The notes beneath the pieces are model-generated. The model made no database searches, was not told the origin of the DNA, and saw nothing but the letters and a program-made list of their open reading frames with translations. Positions 1-7,698 of a stretch of DNA of 10,940 bases are shown piece after piece. The position numbers were made by a program, and so were the translations under genes. Numbering within the stretch: the stretch's first letter is position 1; every line of letters begins with the position of its first letter. The stretch is from positions 1 through 10,940 of the forward strand of contig JAFGWS010000008.1 of assembly GCA_016937035.1 (NCBI GenBank), read 5' to 3'. The DNA is from Pontiellaceae bacterium (lineage in GTDB: Bacteria; Verrucomicrobiota; Kiritimatiellia; Kiritimatiellales; Pontiellaceae).

Positions 1-184
1 ACGCGATCCCGAGCTTTTGCGCGGGGTTACGGATGTCGATTACAAGGATGCCGAGCTTCTGAAGAAGTTCATGACCGACCGCGGTAAAATTTTGCCCCGT
101 CGCCTGACCGGTGCCAACGCCCAGCAACAGCGCAAGATTAAGAGCGCGATCCGCCGTGCGCGTGTAATGGGATTGGTTCGCTAA
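1..184 (+). CDS. rpsR: 30S ribosomal protein S18, 3' part (5' end outside window)
   Basis: The reading frame starting at base 2 is open from the window edge to TAA at 182-184 and gives the last 60 residues of S18. It contains the family's core [11 protein letters not shown], the stretch [11 protein letters not shown], and the basic C-terminal helix ending [11 protein letters not shown], which matches the usual 'KRARxMxLLP'-type ending. S18 is a small-subunit protein that binds 16S rRNA in the platform next to S6. The N-terminal part and start codon lie upstream of the window. It is the first visible gene of an operon with rplI (21 nt downstream), dnaB and bamA. Identification is by recognised family motifs and by gene order. 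Confidence 0.97.
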   Translation, partial: RDPELLRGVTDVDYKDAELLKKFMTDRGKILPRRLTGANAQQQRKIKSAIRRARVMGLVR

Positions 185-205
185 GGCCGAAAGGAGTTCG
201 CAGAG

Positions 206-658
206 ATGGCTATTGAAGTATTGTTGATGGACCAGGTCGAGGGCCTGGGAATTGAAGGCGACATTGTTAAAGTGTCTCCCGGTTATGCCCGCAATTATCT
301 CTTACCTAAGGGGTTTGCGACGGAAGTGACCGAAGGAAAGAAGCGCCAGATTGAGAAGAAACGCCTTGAGCGCCTCGCGCAGCTCAAAAAAGAAAAGGGT
401 GCTGCAGAAGAGCTTTCTAAGAAGATCGAAGGCATCGAGTGCACCATTTCCGCCAAGGTGGGCGAAAACGGAAAAATGTTCGGCTCGGTCGGCATCCCGC
501 AAATTCTCGAAAAATTACAGGAACAGGGGCTGGAGATTGATCGTTCAAAGATTGACCTCGCCGCACCGCTTCACGAACTGGGCGCATTTGATGTTCCGAT
601 CAAGCTGCATCCTGAAGTTGTTGCCGCCCTTAAGGTCTGGATCGTAGAAGATAAATGA
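206..658 (+). CDS. rplI: 50S ribosomal protein L9
   Basis: 150 residues, the normal length for bacterial L9. Residues 1-47 form the N-terminal rRNA-binding domain, with the family signature VKVSPGYARNYLLPKGFA at 22-39. Residues about 48-78 are the long charged connecting helix, rich in Lys and Glu. Residues about 79-150 are the C-terminal domain (FGSVG, then LHELGAFDVPIKLHPEV). L9 binds 23S rRNA domain V near the base of the L1 stalk and helps keep the reading frame. The start is supported by AAGGAG at 191-196, 9 nt before ATG. The stop codon overlaps the dnaB start as ATGA, so the two are probably translationally coupled. Confidence 0.98.
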   Translation: MAIEVLLMDQVEGLGIEGDIVKVSPGYARNYLLPKGFATEVTEGKKRQIEKKRLERLAQLKKEKGAAEELSKKIEGIECTISAKVGENGKMFGSVGIPQILEKLQEQGLEIDRSKIDLAAPLHELGAFDVPIKLHPEVVAALKVWIVEDK

Positions 659-2046
659 TCCCCGGGGATTCAGGTTCGGGACTGCGGATTCCCCCGCACA
701 GCGAGGAGGCCGAGCGGGGGGTCTTAGGTTCTATTCTCTTGGATCCTGCTGGTGCAATTGATAAATGCCTCGCAAAGCGTCTGGGCAGCGAATCATTTTA
801 TGATCGCCGCCATCAGGCGCTTTTTGAGCAGATGGTGGACATGAGTCAGGCCAATGTGCCGATGGATGCCATCACGATTTCCGAGTGGCTTAAGGACCAT
901 AATGCGCTCGAAAAGGTCGGGGGCTACGACTATCTGGTCCAACTGCAGGACAGCACGCTGGTGCCGGCGCACGTCGAATTCTATTGCGATATTGTGCAGG
1001 AAAAGAAGCTCTACCGGCTGCTGATCGAAAAATCTTCCGAGACGATTGATTCCGCCTACAAAGGGGAGCAGGACGCTGCGCTGCTGGTGAGCGAGGCGGA
1101 GTCGGCCTTGTTTGAATTGAGCAGCCGCGGTGCGGAGCAGATTCCCGACTGGAAAGATTCGGTGAAGAATGCCTTCACCGACATTGAAAATACCAACCCC
1201 AACGAGCTGGTTACCGGCGTAACGACCGGATACATTGGCTTGAATGAGCGTCTTGGCGGTCTACACCCTACCGATATGGTGGTTCTGGCTGCACGTCCGG
1301 CGATGGGTAAAACCTCGCTGGCGATGAATATTGCCGAAAACGCGGCACTCGGAATTCATGCGCCGGGAAATAAGGGCGTTCCGGTGGGCATTTTCAGCTT
1401 GGAAATGTCGCGCGAGCAGCTGGTTAAACGTATGCTCTTCAGTAACGCCAGGCTGTCTTCCCAAAAAGTGAGACATCACCTCAGCCGCGAAGATCACGGC
1501 AAGCTTACAATGGCCGTGGACCGTCTTTCCAAGGCTAAAATCTATATCGACGACACGCCGGGTCTGGAAGCGGTGGAGCTGCGCTCGCGGGCGCGCCGCA
1601 TGAAGAGCCGCTACGGCATTCAACTGATCGTAATCGACTACCTTCAGTTGATGAACTATTCCAAATTTGCCAAAGACGGCCGCCAGCGTGAAACGATGGC
1701 TATTTCCGGGGCCGTAAAAGCTATGGCCAAGGAGCTGGAGCTGCCGGTGATCGTACTCAGTCAGCTCAGCCGTGCGACCGAAGGTCGCGGGGATAATGTG
1801 CCGAAGCTTTCAGACTTGCGTGACTCGGGGGCCATCGAGCAAGATGCTGACGTTGTGTTGCTGCTTTATCGTCCAAGTTACTATAAAAAGGGCGATGAAC
1901 GTAACGAGGATAACCGGGCGGTTGTCGATGTGGCGAAGTTTCGACATGGCTCGACTGGTGAAGTGCCGATGAGTTTTATTCGAGAATATACCCGATTTGA
2001 AGATCGAACCGAGCGCGACGATGAGTATGCGCCGGAGAATGCCTGA
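655..2046 (+). CDS. dnaB: Replicative DNA helicase DnaB
   Basis: 463 residues, typical of the hexameric helicase that unwinds DNA ahead of the replication fork and recruits primase. The N-terminal domain begins at about residue 12 with the usual PPHSEEAERGVLGSILLDP. The RecA-like domain has Walker A ARPAMGKT at 213-220 (K219, T220), the catalytic glutamate in FSLEMS (E250), Walker B VIDYLQLM with D328, the H3/H4 region with Q370 in SQLSR, the DLRDSGAIEQDADVV segment, and the arginine-finger region AKFRHGSTGEV (K428, R430). All key residues are present and I see no intein. ATG 655 overlaps the rplI stop by 4 nt and has only a weak ribosome site (AGAAG), which fits translational coupling. This is an intact housekeeping gene. 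Confidence 0.97.
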   Translation: MIPGDSGSGLRIPPHSEEAERGVLGSILLDPAGAIDKCLAKRLGSESFYDRRHQALFEQMVDMSQANVPMDAITISEWLKDHNALEKVGGYDYLVQLQDSTLVPAHVEFYCDIVQEKKLYRLLIEKSSETIDSAYKGEQDAALLVSEAESALFELSSRGAEQIPDWKDSVKNAFTDIENTNPNELVTGVTTGYIGLNERLGGLHPTDMVVLAARPAMGKTSLAMNIAENAALGIHAPGNKGVPVGIFSLEMSREQLVKRMLFSNARLSSQKVRHHLSREDHGKLTMAVDRLSKAKIYIDDTPGLEAVELRSRARRMKSRYGIQLIVIDYLQLMNYSKFAKDGRQRETMAISGAVKAMAKELELPVIVLSQLSRATEGRGDNVPKLSDLRDSGAIEQDADVVLLLYRPSYYKKGDERNEDNRAVVDVAKFRHGSTGEVPMSFIREYTRFEDRTERDDEYAPENA

Positions 2047-2063
2047 TCTCAAGGAACCTGATT

Positions 2064-4394
2064 ATGAAATTATTTTCTCTTACCTGCACGATTCTGCTGG
2101 CGGCTGCCTCATGGGGGTTGGCTGACCCTATCACGATAACAGAAATCCGCATTGAAAATCTGGATGCCGAGCAGGCGGACATCAGTACGGTTTCTGCCTA
2201 TTCCTCGTTTTCCGTAGGACAGACCTTTGAGGACGATACGCTTTTTTCTTTGATCGCCGTTGATGTAAACCGCATGCGTGAATCCGGGCAGTACTCCTAT
2301 GTGGAAGCAAGTATAGAGTCCCATAACGAGGGCAGGGCGTTGGTTTATACGGTGGCCACCAAACCGCGTCTGGTCGGCATTCGGGTCGTAGGTGCAGATC
2401 GTATCGGTAATGGTAAGTTGATGAAAAAGGCGGAGCTTGAGGTTGGAAGCAAGGTGGATGATTCCGTTTTAGAGCGTGCGGCGCTTAAGATCGAGGAGGC
2501 CTGCCGCTATTACTGGTATCCCGATGCTGAAGTTACGTGGGAGGACGACGTCGACCAGGAACTGAATACATCGTTTGTCACTTTCACCGTAAACGAAGGG
2601 AGCAAGCTGGGCGTTCGACGCATTGTCATCAAAGGGAATGAGCATTTTAAAGACAGGGAACTCAAGAAACTGCTGGAGCAGAAAGATATCCGTTGGCACT
2701 CAATGTTAACCCGTTATGGGCAGTATAAAGAAGAAGTTCAGGGGTTGGATGTTTTTACGCTGCAGACCTTTTACATGAATAATGGTTATCTCGATGTGGT
2801 GGTGCATGAACCCGAACTGGAAAACTCCGGGAAGCGCGCTGATCTGATTTATACCATTGAAGAAGGGCAGCGGTATGTGATCGGCGATGTTCTTCTGACC
2901 GGCGTGAAAGGCGTTGATGAGGCCGATTTGAGGGAAGAGATTTCCTTGAAAACGGGTGCTGTGGCCTCAAATGATAATATCGATAACACGAGCGAGGCAC
3001 TCCGACGGTATTATGGGGATAAGGGGCATATTTCGGCATCCGTTCGTTCAATTCGGCATGCAGATGAAGCAACCGGAGTGGTTGATATTGAATATGTGAT
3101 TTCGGAAGGACCCGTGGGGTACATCAATAAAATCAATATCAGTGGAAATGAATGGACCTCGGATAAGGTGATCCGACGCGAGCTGCTGGTTTATCCATCG
3201 GAAAAATACCATCGCGGACGGGTTTTGAGCTCGGAGCGAATTCTGCGCAACCTCAATCTGTTTGAGAATGTTTCCGTTACTCCGGAGCCGAGCGGAGAAC
3301 CGGGAAAATATGATCTGAACATTCTGGTTGAGGAAACGAATACCGGCAATGTGAGTTCCGGTATTGCCTTTTCAAGCGTCGACACCTTTTTTGTGTTTGC
3401 TGAGTATTATGAAGGGAATTTCAGTTTTAGGCAATGGCCGCCGAAAGGCGACGGTCAGAAGTTTAAAGTCCGGGCCCAGTTGGGAACCAAGCGCACCGAC
3501 CTTGAGATTAATTTTGTGGAGCCTTGGTTCCTCGACAAGCAACTGTCGTTGGGAGTGGATCTTTACCATCGTGATTCCAGATATTATTCGAGCCAATACG
3601 ATCTGTGTACCGAGGGCTTCCGTATCGACTTGGGACGTCCGATTACACGCTTGTTCGGCCTGCGTCTCGGGAACCGGATGCGCGGAACCCTCGGGTATTC
3701 ATTGGAACAATTTGATTTGTACGATGTGGATTCGCAGGCTTCGCCTATTATTCGGGCAGAAGAGGGAACGCGCACCAAAAGTACGCTGGACTACACCCTG
3801 CTGTTCGATAGTCGGGACTACACCTACCTTCCGACGAAAGGTAATATGACCACCCTCACACCGTACTTCTCCGGCGGACCGCTGGGTGGCCAGACCAGTC
3901 TGTACGGCGTCCGTCTTCGCTCATCGCAGTTTTTATCGCTGCCGGAATCGCGATGGGTTCTTAATCTCCGAGGAACGGTCCAGTCGGTTGAAACATTCGG
4001 GGACAGCAAAAAATCCAGTCTCTTTGCTGATGGTGTGCCGTTGTTTGACCGACAGTTTCTGGGCGGGCGGGATACGCTGCGCGGATTCGACTATCGCGAT
4101 GTCGGTCCTCAAGACATCGGGCAACCGATTGGCGGCAATACTTCAGCCTATGCCACACTGGAGCTTTCTCATCCCATTTGGCAAAAACTACGCGGTGCGG
4201 TATTCTACGACTGTGGTTTTGTAAATGAAGATTCGTGGGATTTTGATGCCTCGTCCTACCATGATGATTGGGGCGTGGGCATTCGGCTGGATATGGGCAT
4301 TCCGCTTCAGATTGACGTGGCTTGGCCGATTACGCACGACGAAAGTCTCCCCGGAAAGCCGCAAGTAAACTTTAACCTCAGCCGTTCATTCTAA
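2064..4394 (+). CDS. bamA: Outer membrane protein assembly factor BamA (Omp85 family)
   Basis: 776 residues. A Sec signal peptide occupies residues 1-20 (hydrophobic TCTILLAAASWGLA, then DP). Five POTRA domains follow at roughly 21-96, 97-178, 179-268, 269-349 and 350-424; they show the repeated 'I..I.I.GN/GA....' first strand, for example VRRIVIKGNEHF and INKINISGNEWTSDKVIRREL. Residues about 440-776 are the 16-strand beta-barrel (surface antigen D15 domain), with the conserved LRGF loop motif at 672-675 and a C-terminal Phe after alternating barrel residues. BamA folds and inserts beta-barrel proteins into the outer membrane. AAGGA at 2051-2055, 8 nt before ATG, supports the start. It is 17 nt after dnaB and directly before a terminator, so it is the last gene of the ribosomal-replication operon. 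Five POTRA domains favour BamA over the related TamA (three). The usual skp and lpxD neighbours are not downstream. Confidence 0.95.
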   Translation: MKLFSLTCTILLAAASWGLADPITITEIRIENLDAEQADISTVSAYSSFSVGQTFEDDTLFSLIAVDVNRMRESGQYSYVEASIESHNEGRALVYTVATKPRLVGIRVVGADRIGNGKLMKKAELEVGSKVDDSVLERAALKIEEACRYYWYPDAEVTWEDDVDQELNTSFVTFTVNEGSKLGVRRIVIKGNEHFKDRELKKLLEQKDIRWHSMLTRYGQYKEEVQGLDVFTLQTFYMNNGYLDVVVHEPELENSGKRADLIYTIEEGQRYVIGDVLLTGVKGVDEADLREEISLKTGAVASNDNIDNTSEALRRYYGDKGHISASVRSIRHADEATGVVDIEYVISEGPVGYINKINISGNEWTSDKVIRRELLVYPSEKYHRGRVLSSERILRNLNLFENVSVTPEPSGEPGKYDLNILVEETNTGNVSSGIAFSSVDTFFVFAEYYEGNFSFRQWPPKGDGQKFKVRAQLGTKRTDLEINFVEPWFLDKQLSLGVDLYHRDSRYYSSQYDLCTEGFRIDLGRPITRLFGLRLGNRMRGTLGYSLEQFDLYDVDSQASPIIRAEEGTRTKSTLDYTLLFDSRDYTYLPTKGNMTTLTPYFSGGPLGGQTSLYGVRLRSSQFLSLPESRWVLNLRGTVQSVETFGDSKKSSLFADGVPLFDRQFLGGRDTLRGFDYRDVGPQDIGQPIGGNTSAYATLELSHPIWQKLRGAVFYDCGFVNEDSWDFDASSYHDDWGVGIRLDMGIPLQIDVAWPITHDESLPGKPQVNFNLSRSF

Positions 4395-4414
4395 GTCGGG
4401 GTTGTATTTTTTCG

Positions 4415-4447
4415 ATCAGGGCACCGGCAAGGTGCCCTGATTTGTTT
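4415..4447 (+). terminator. Intrinsic terminator after bamA
   Basis: A perfect 11-bp stem (ATCAGGGCACC at 4415-4425 pairing with GGTGCCCTGAT at 4431-4441) with a 5-nt loop GGCAA, followed by TTGTTT. It lies 20 nt past the bamA stop and marks the end of the rpsR-rplI-dnaB-bamA transcript. The upstream side carries TTTTTT (4407-4412) rather than an A-tract, so it is not an obvious bidirectional terminator. Confidence 0.92.
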
Positions 4448-4683
4448 CTGCTGATCCTCGGCACTTGTCGCTGGAGTAGAGTCGGCATTTTGCTCGTTCT
4501 CTTTGTGGTTCAAAAATTAGGATATATACCATGAATAGAGCAAAATATGAAAATCGTTCTTGAGCCGAGCGGTATTATTACGGTATCCCTTTCGATCTGA
4601 TTCTTAGTGCATTTGTCCAAACCAGTTGAATAGATATCAACTAAACACAAACCAGATAGCCATTTTTATAAAGGAAATCCGTT
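4448..4683 (+). promoter_or_regulatory. AT-richer upstream region of the glycoside hydrolase gene
   Basis: 236 nt between the bamA terminator and the glycoside hydrolase start. It must hold that gene's promoter, because a strong terminator lies just upstream. I could not assign a convincing -35/-10 pair: TATATA at 4523-4528 and TTGTGG at 4504-4509 are badly spaced. Visible structure: CAAACCAG occurs twice, at 4618-4625 and 4648-4655, exactly 30 nt apart, and the inverted repeat AGTTGA/TCAACT (4624-4629 and 4637-4642) lies between them. Two tiny open frames (ATG 4531, 10 codons; ATG 4547, 17 codons) have no clear ribosome site and are not called genes. Confidence 0.45.
4618..4655. promoter_or_regulatory. 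Possible operator: direct repeat flanking an inverted repeat
   Basis: The octamer CAAACCAG is repeated with a 30-nt period (about three helical turns), and a 6-bp inverted repeat with a 7-nt spacer falls between and partly overlaps the first copy. It sits 29-66 nt upstream of the glycoside hydrolase ATG, a plausible place for a regulator site. Such short repeats can arise by chance. No regulator gene is in the window to support it. Confidence 0.25.
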
Positions 4684-7656
4684 ATGAGCAAAAAGACAGG
4701 TCCGGCAATTGTTGTTTTATCTGCATGGTTTGCAGTCGCGGCGATGGTTTCATTGGCGCAGGAAGTGTCGATCGGCGTTACCCCGGGCGGCCCGGGCGGA
4801 CAGGATATTCCAAACCCGCCGCCGCCGCGTCCGGATCCGCAGCCGCCGTTTTATAACCCGCAGTTGTCGGTGGAAGAACGTGTGGACGATCTGGTCTCCC
4901 GTCTGCTGCTCGAAGAAAAAGTGGCATTGATGCAGATGGCGTCACCTTCTATTCCGCGTCTGGGGATCGCTCCTTATCACTGGTGGACCGAGGCGCTCCA
5001 CGGCATGACGCACGACCTTTCGACCGTATTTCCGCAGGCGATCGGCATGTCCGCGTCCTGGGATCCAGCACTCCATTTTGAGGTTTCCTCGGCCATCAGT
5101 ACCGAGGGCCGCGCCAAAAACCGCGAGTATCGCGAAAACAATATTTTCAATTCGATGACCGGGCTCGATTTTTGGTCGCCCAATATTAATATATTCCGCG
5201 ATGCGCGCTGGGGCCGTGGGCAGGAAACGTATGGAGAAGATCCCTATCTGACCAGCCGCTTTGCGATCTCCTTCGTCAAGGGTATCCAAGGCGATCACCC
5301 GCTCTATTTTAAGGCCATTGCAACGCCGAAGCATTTTGCGGTGCACAGCGGTCCCGAGGCGGTCCGCGAGGAATTTAATGCAGTGGTCACGGATCAGGAT
5401 TTGTACACCACGTATCTTCCGCAATTTGAAGCCTCAGTGAAGGAGGCGCATGCTTATTCGGTGATGTCGGCCTACAACGCTGTTAACGGCGTTCCGGCCT
5501 CCGGCCACAAACGGCTCCTCACCGACATTCTTCGGGATCAGTGGGGCTTCGACGGCTATGTCGTTTCAGATGTCGATTCCGTCGCCGATATTTATCAGGA
5601 AAACCACCACGACTACGTCGAAACACCAGCCGAAGCCTCAGCGCTGGCCATCAAGGCGGGCAACGAGCTGAACAGCGGCACCACCTATGGCGGGGCGCGC
5701 AACGGCGAGCCGAGTAATCTGGCAAAGGCGGTTCAGGATGGGCTGATCACGGAAGAGGAAGTCGATGTTGCGCTGGGCAAGCTTATGGCGGCGCGAATTC
5801 GTCTGGGCGAGTTTGACCCGCCCGGCTACGAAGGAAACCCCTACAATCAGATTACGACCGATATGTACAACACAGAAGAGCATCATGAGCTGGCGCTCAA
5901 GGCCGCCCGCAAAACGATGGTTCTGCTCAAAAACGAAAACAGGACGCTTCCACTGAAAACCGATGTCGGCACCATTGCGGTTATCGGCCCGAATGCGGAC
6001 AACATTACCATGCAGTATGGAAACTACAACGGCGAAGCGCCCGAGGAGCACCAAGTTACCATTCTCGACGGCATCAAGCAGGCAGTCGGAGCCGACCATG
6101 TTTTAACGATGACCGGGCGTATTCCGCTGACCGGCAATATTGCGTTGGCCGAATTGATTGATGCGGAATTTTTGTTTACCGATGCATCCAAAAGAAAACA
6201 GGGTCTGATGGTTTCCGTCGATGCCGAGCAAAACGTATCCGCAACCGGCGCGTTGACTGAACTCGACGAGAATACGGGAGCCATTATGACCGGCATATTG
6301 GTTCCTCCGACGACTGGCGAATATATGTTAGGTGCAAAAGGGCGCGATGGATTCTGCGTATACATCGACGGGAAAGTGATTATCGACGAAATGCAGGGCA
6401 CCGCAGCGCGCACCGTCGGCAGTCTAATCCATCTGGAAAAAGGCAAGTCCTACAGCGTCCTGATCCAGTTTGAGCGTAAGGCTGGCCCTGAAGGGAACAC
6501 CGGAGGCAATCGCGGCGGACCGCAAACCAGTATTGTGTTTACGCCCAACGGCGGCGGAGCTCCCGGTGGGTTTGGGGGTGGTGGATTTGGCGGTGGAGGA
6601 TTCGGTCGCAGAGGCCGCGGCGGACAATCCTTCGGCGCAACAGCCGAAGCGCCGGGCGTTACCGCTGCTTCAGGAGATTCTGATCCGTTGTTCCAACTCG
6701 CGTGGACGCGTCCCACGGAGGAAGGATTGCCCGCCAATACGGTCGGAGAAGACCTCTATGCTGAAGCGACGGACCTGGTGAAGAAAGCCGATGCTGTAAT
6801 CTTGGTCGTCGGGATCGATGGCTCACAGGAAGGCGAAATGCGCGACCGCAGTGCCATCGAACTTCCCGCCGTTCAAGAGGGCTTGATCCGCGCAGCGACC
6901 CTTGCAGCAGGCGATAAGCCCGTGGTCGTCGTTAATTGTTCGGGCAGCCCGATTGCGCTCAACTGGGCGAATGAACGTGTTCCGGCAATCCTTCAGGCTT
7001 GGTATCCGGGACAGCGAGGCGACGCCGTGGCCGATGTGCTGTTCGGAAAATATAATCCGGCGGGCCGTCTCTCTGTAACGTTTTACAAAGCCACCTCAGA
7101 CCTCCCCGCTTTCACGGACTATGCGATGTATAACCGCACCTATCGGTACGACACCCAGCCGGTGCTTTATCCGTTCGGATACGGGTTGTCTTACAGCTCG
7201 TTTGAGTATGCCGGTTTGAGTGCACCCCGCACGGCCAAAACCGGCGACGATGTTAAAATCTCCTTCAACGTCAAAAACACGAGCGAAATCGACGGCGAAG
7301 AAGTGGTGCAGTGCTACATCAACCGCGATGTTCCTGAGATTGACACGATGCCGCCTGCGGAGGATATGACCAACGAGCAGGCCACGCTGGCCGCGACGCC
7401 GCGCAAAACGCTGGTCGGATTTGCCCGCATCCCCCTCAAAGCGGGACAGAGCAAAAATGTTACGTTTACTGTAACGCCCCAGCAGTTTTCACTGGTGGTC
7501 GGCAAAGATGGACTGCGCGAAGTTCGGCCTGAAGAGCTCCAGATTCAGGTGGGCGGAAGCTCCGTCATCGATCAACACTCGCTCATTCAGGACCTGACGC
7601 TGGAGGGCGCTCCGCACGCTCCGGTATACCGTTTTGTCGAGCCGGTTGTGAAGTGA
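4684..7656 (+). CDS. Family 3 glycoside hydrolase (beta-xylosidase/beta-glucosidase type) with PA14 insert
   Basis: 990 residues, exported: signal peptide about 1-25 (ends VSLA, then QEV) and a Pro/Gly-rich linker to about residue 55. The GH3 N-terminal TIM-barrel domain spans about 60-375: YHWWTEALHG at 98-107, FRDARWGRGQETYGEDP at 171-187, substrate-binding K216-H217, and GFDGYVVSDVDS with likely nucleophile D296. The GH3 C-terminal domain starts near 405 (VLLKN 413-417). A PA14 domain interrupts it at about 490-676 and itself carries a Gly-rich insert (623-651). The domain resumes with EGEMRDR at 716-722; E716 or E718 is the probable acid/base. A fibronectin III-like domain covers about 850-970. 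The enzyme should release terminal beta-linked sugars from plant or algal oligosaccharides in the periplasm or outside the cell. YHWW.EALHG favours the xylosidase-type branch, but substrate cannot be fixed from sequence. AAGGA at 4671-4675, 8 nt before ATG, supports the start. It is monocistronic and convergent with the next gene. Confidence 0.93.
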   Translation: MSKKTGPAIVVLSAWFAVAAMVSLAQEVSIGVTPGGPGGQDIPNPPPPRPDPQPPFYNPQLSVEERVDDLVSRLLLEEKVALMQMASPSIPRLGIAPYHWWTEALHGMTHDLSTVFPQAIGMSASWDPALHFEVSSAISTEGRAKNREYRENNIFNSMTGLDFWSPNINIFRDARWGRGQETYGEDPYLTSRFAISFVKGIQGDHPLYFKAIATPKHFAVHSGPEAVREEFNAVVTDQDLYTTYLPQFEASVKEAHAYSVMSAYNAVNGVPASGHKRLLTDILRDQWGFDGYVVSDVDSVADIYQENHHDYVETPAEASALAIKAGNELNSGTTYGGARNGEPSNLAKAVQDGLITEEEVDVALGKLMAARIRLGEFDPPGYEGNPYNQITTDMYNTEEHHELALKAARKTMVLLKNENRTLPLKTDVGTIAVIGPNADNITMQYGNYNGEAPEEHQVTILDGIKQAVGADHVLTMTGRIPLTGNIALAELIDAEFLFTDASKRKQGLMVSVDAEQNVSATGALTELDENTGAIMTGILVPPTTGEYMLGAKGRDGFCVYIDGKVIIDEMQGTAARTVGSLIHLEKGKSYSVLIQFERKAGPEGNTGGNRGGPQTSIVFTPNGGGAPGGFGGGGFGGGGFGRRGRGGQSFGATAEAPGVTAASGDSDPLFQLAWTRPTEEGLPANTVGEDLYAEATDLVKKADAVILVVGIDGSQEGEMRDRSAIELPAVQEGLIRAATLAAGDKPVVVVNCSGSPIALNWANERVPAILQAWYPGQRGDAVADVLFGKYNPAGRLSVTFYKATSDLPAFTDYAMYNRTYRYDTQPVLYPFGYGLSYSSFEYAGLSAPRTAKTGDDVKISFNVKNTSEIDGEEVVQCYINRDVPEIDTMPPAEDMTNEQATLAATPRKTLVGFARIPLKAGQSKNVTFTVTPQQFSLVVGKDGLREVRPEELQIQVGGSSVIDQHSLIQDLTLEGAPHAPVYRFVEPVVK
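6550..6636 (+). repeat. Gly-rich low-complexity insert within the PA14 domain
   Basis: Encodes residues 623-651 of the glycoside hydrolase, with consecutive GGGFG-type units followed by the arginine-containing RRGRGG. It falls after the PA14 strand ending TSIVFTP (615-621) and before the closing strand FQLAWTRP (670-677), so it is probably a long flexible loop. The DNA shows matching degenerate units (GGTGGTGGATTTGGC then GGTGGAGGATTCGGT), which suggests local repeat expansion. Confidence 0.8.
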
Positions 7657-7698
7657 TGCTCTGACGCGGCCAGAGTCGTCCGTTATCAAGGCAAGACA

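Noticed and set aside
4531..4600. Two tiny open frames (10 and 17 codons) as leader peptides of the glycoside hydrolase
   Set aside because: Neither has a ribosome site, runs of regulatory codons or an attenuator hairpin downstream.
4626..4856. 76-codon plus-strand open frame at the start of the glycoside hydrolase gene
   Set aside because: It overlaps the hydrolase signal peptide in another frame and has no ribosome site, while the hydrolase frame has a good ribosome site, a signal peptide and family motifs.
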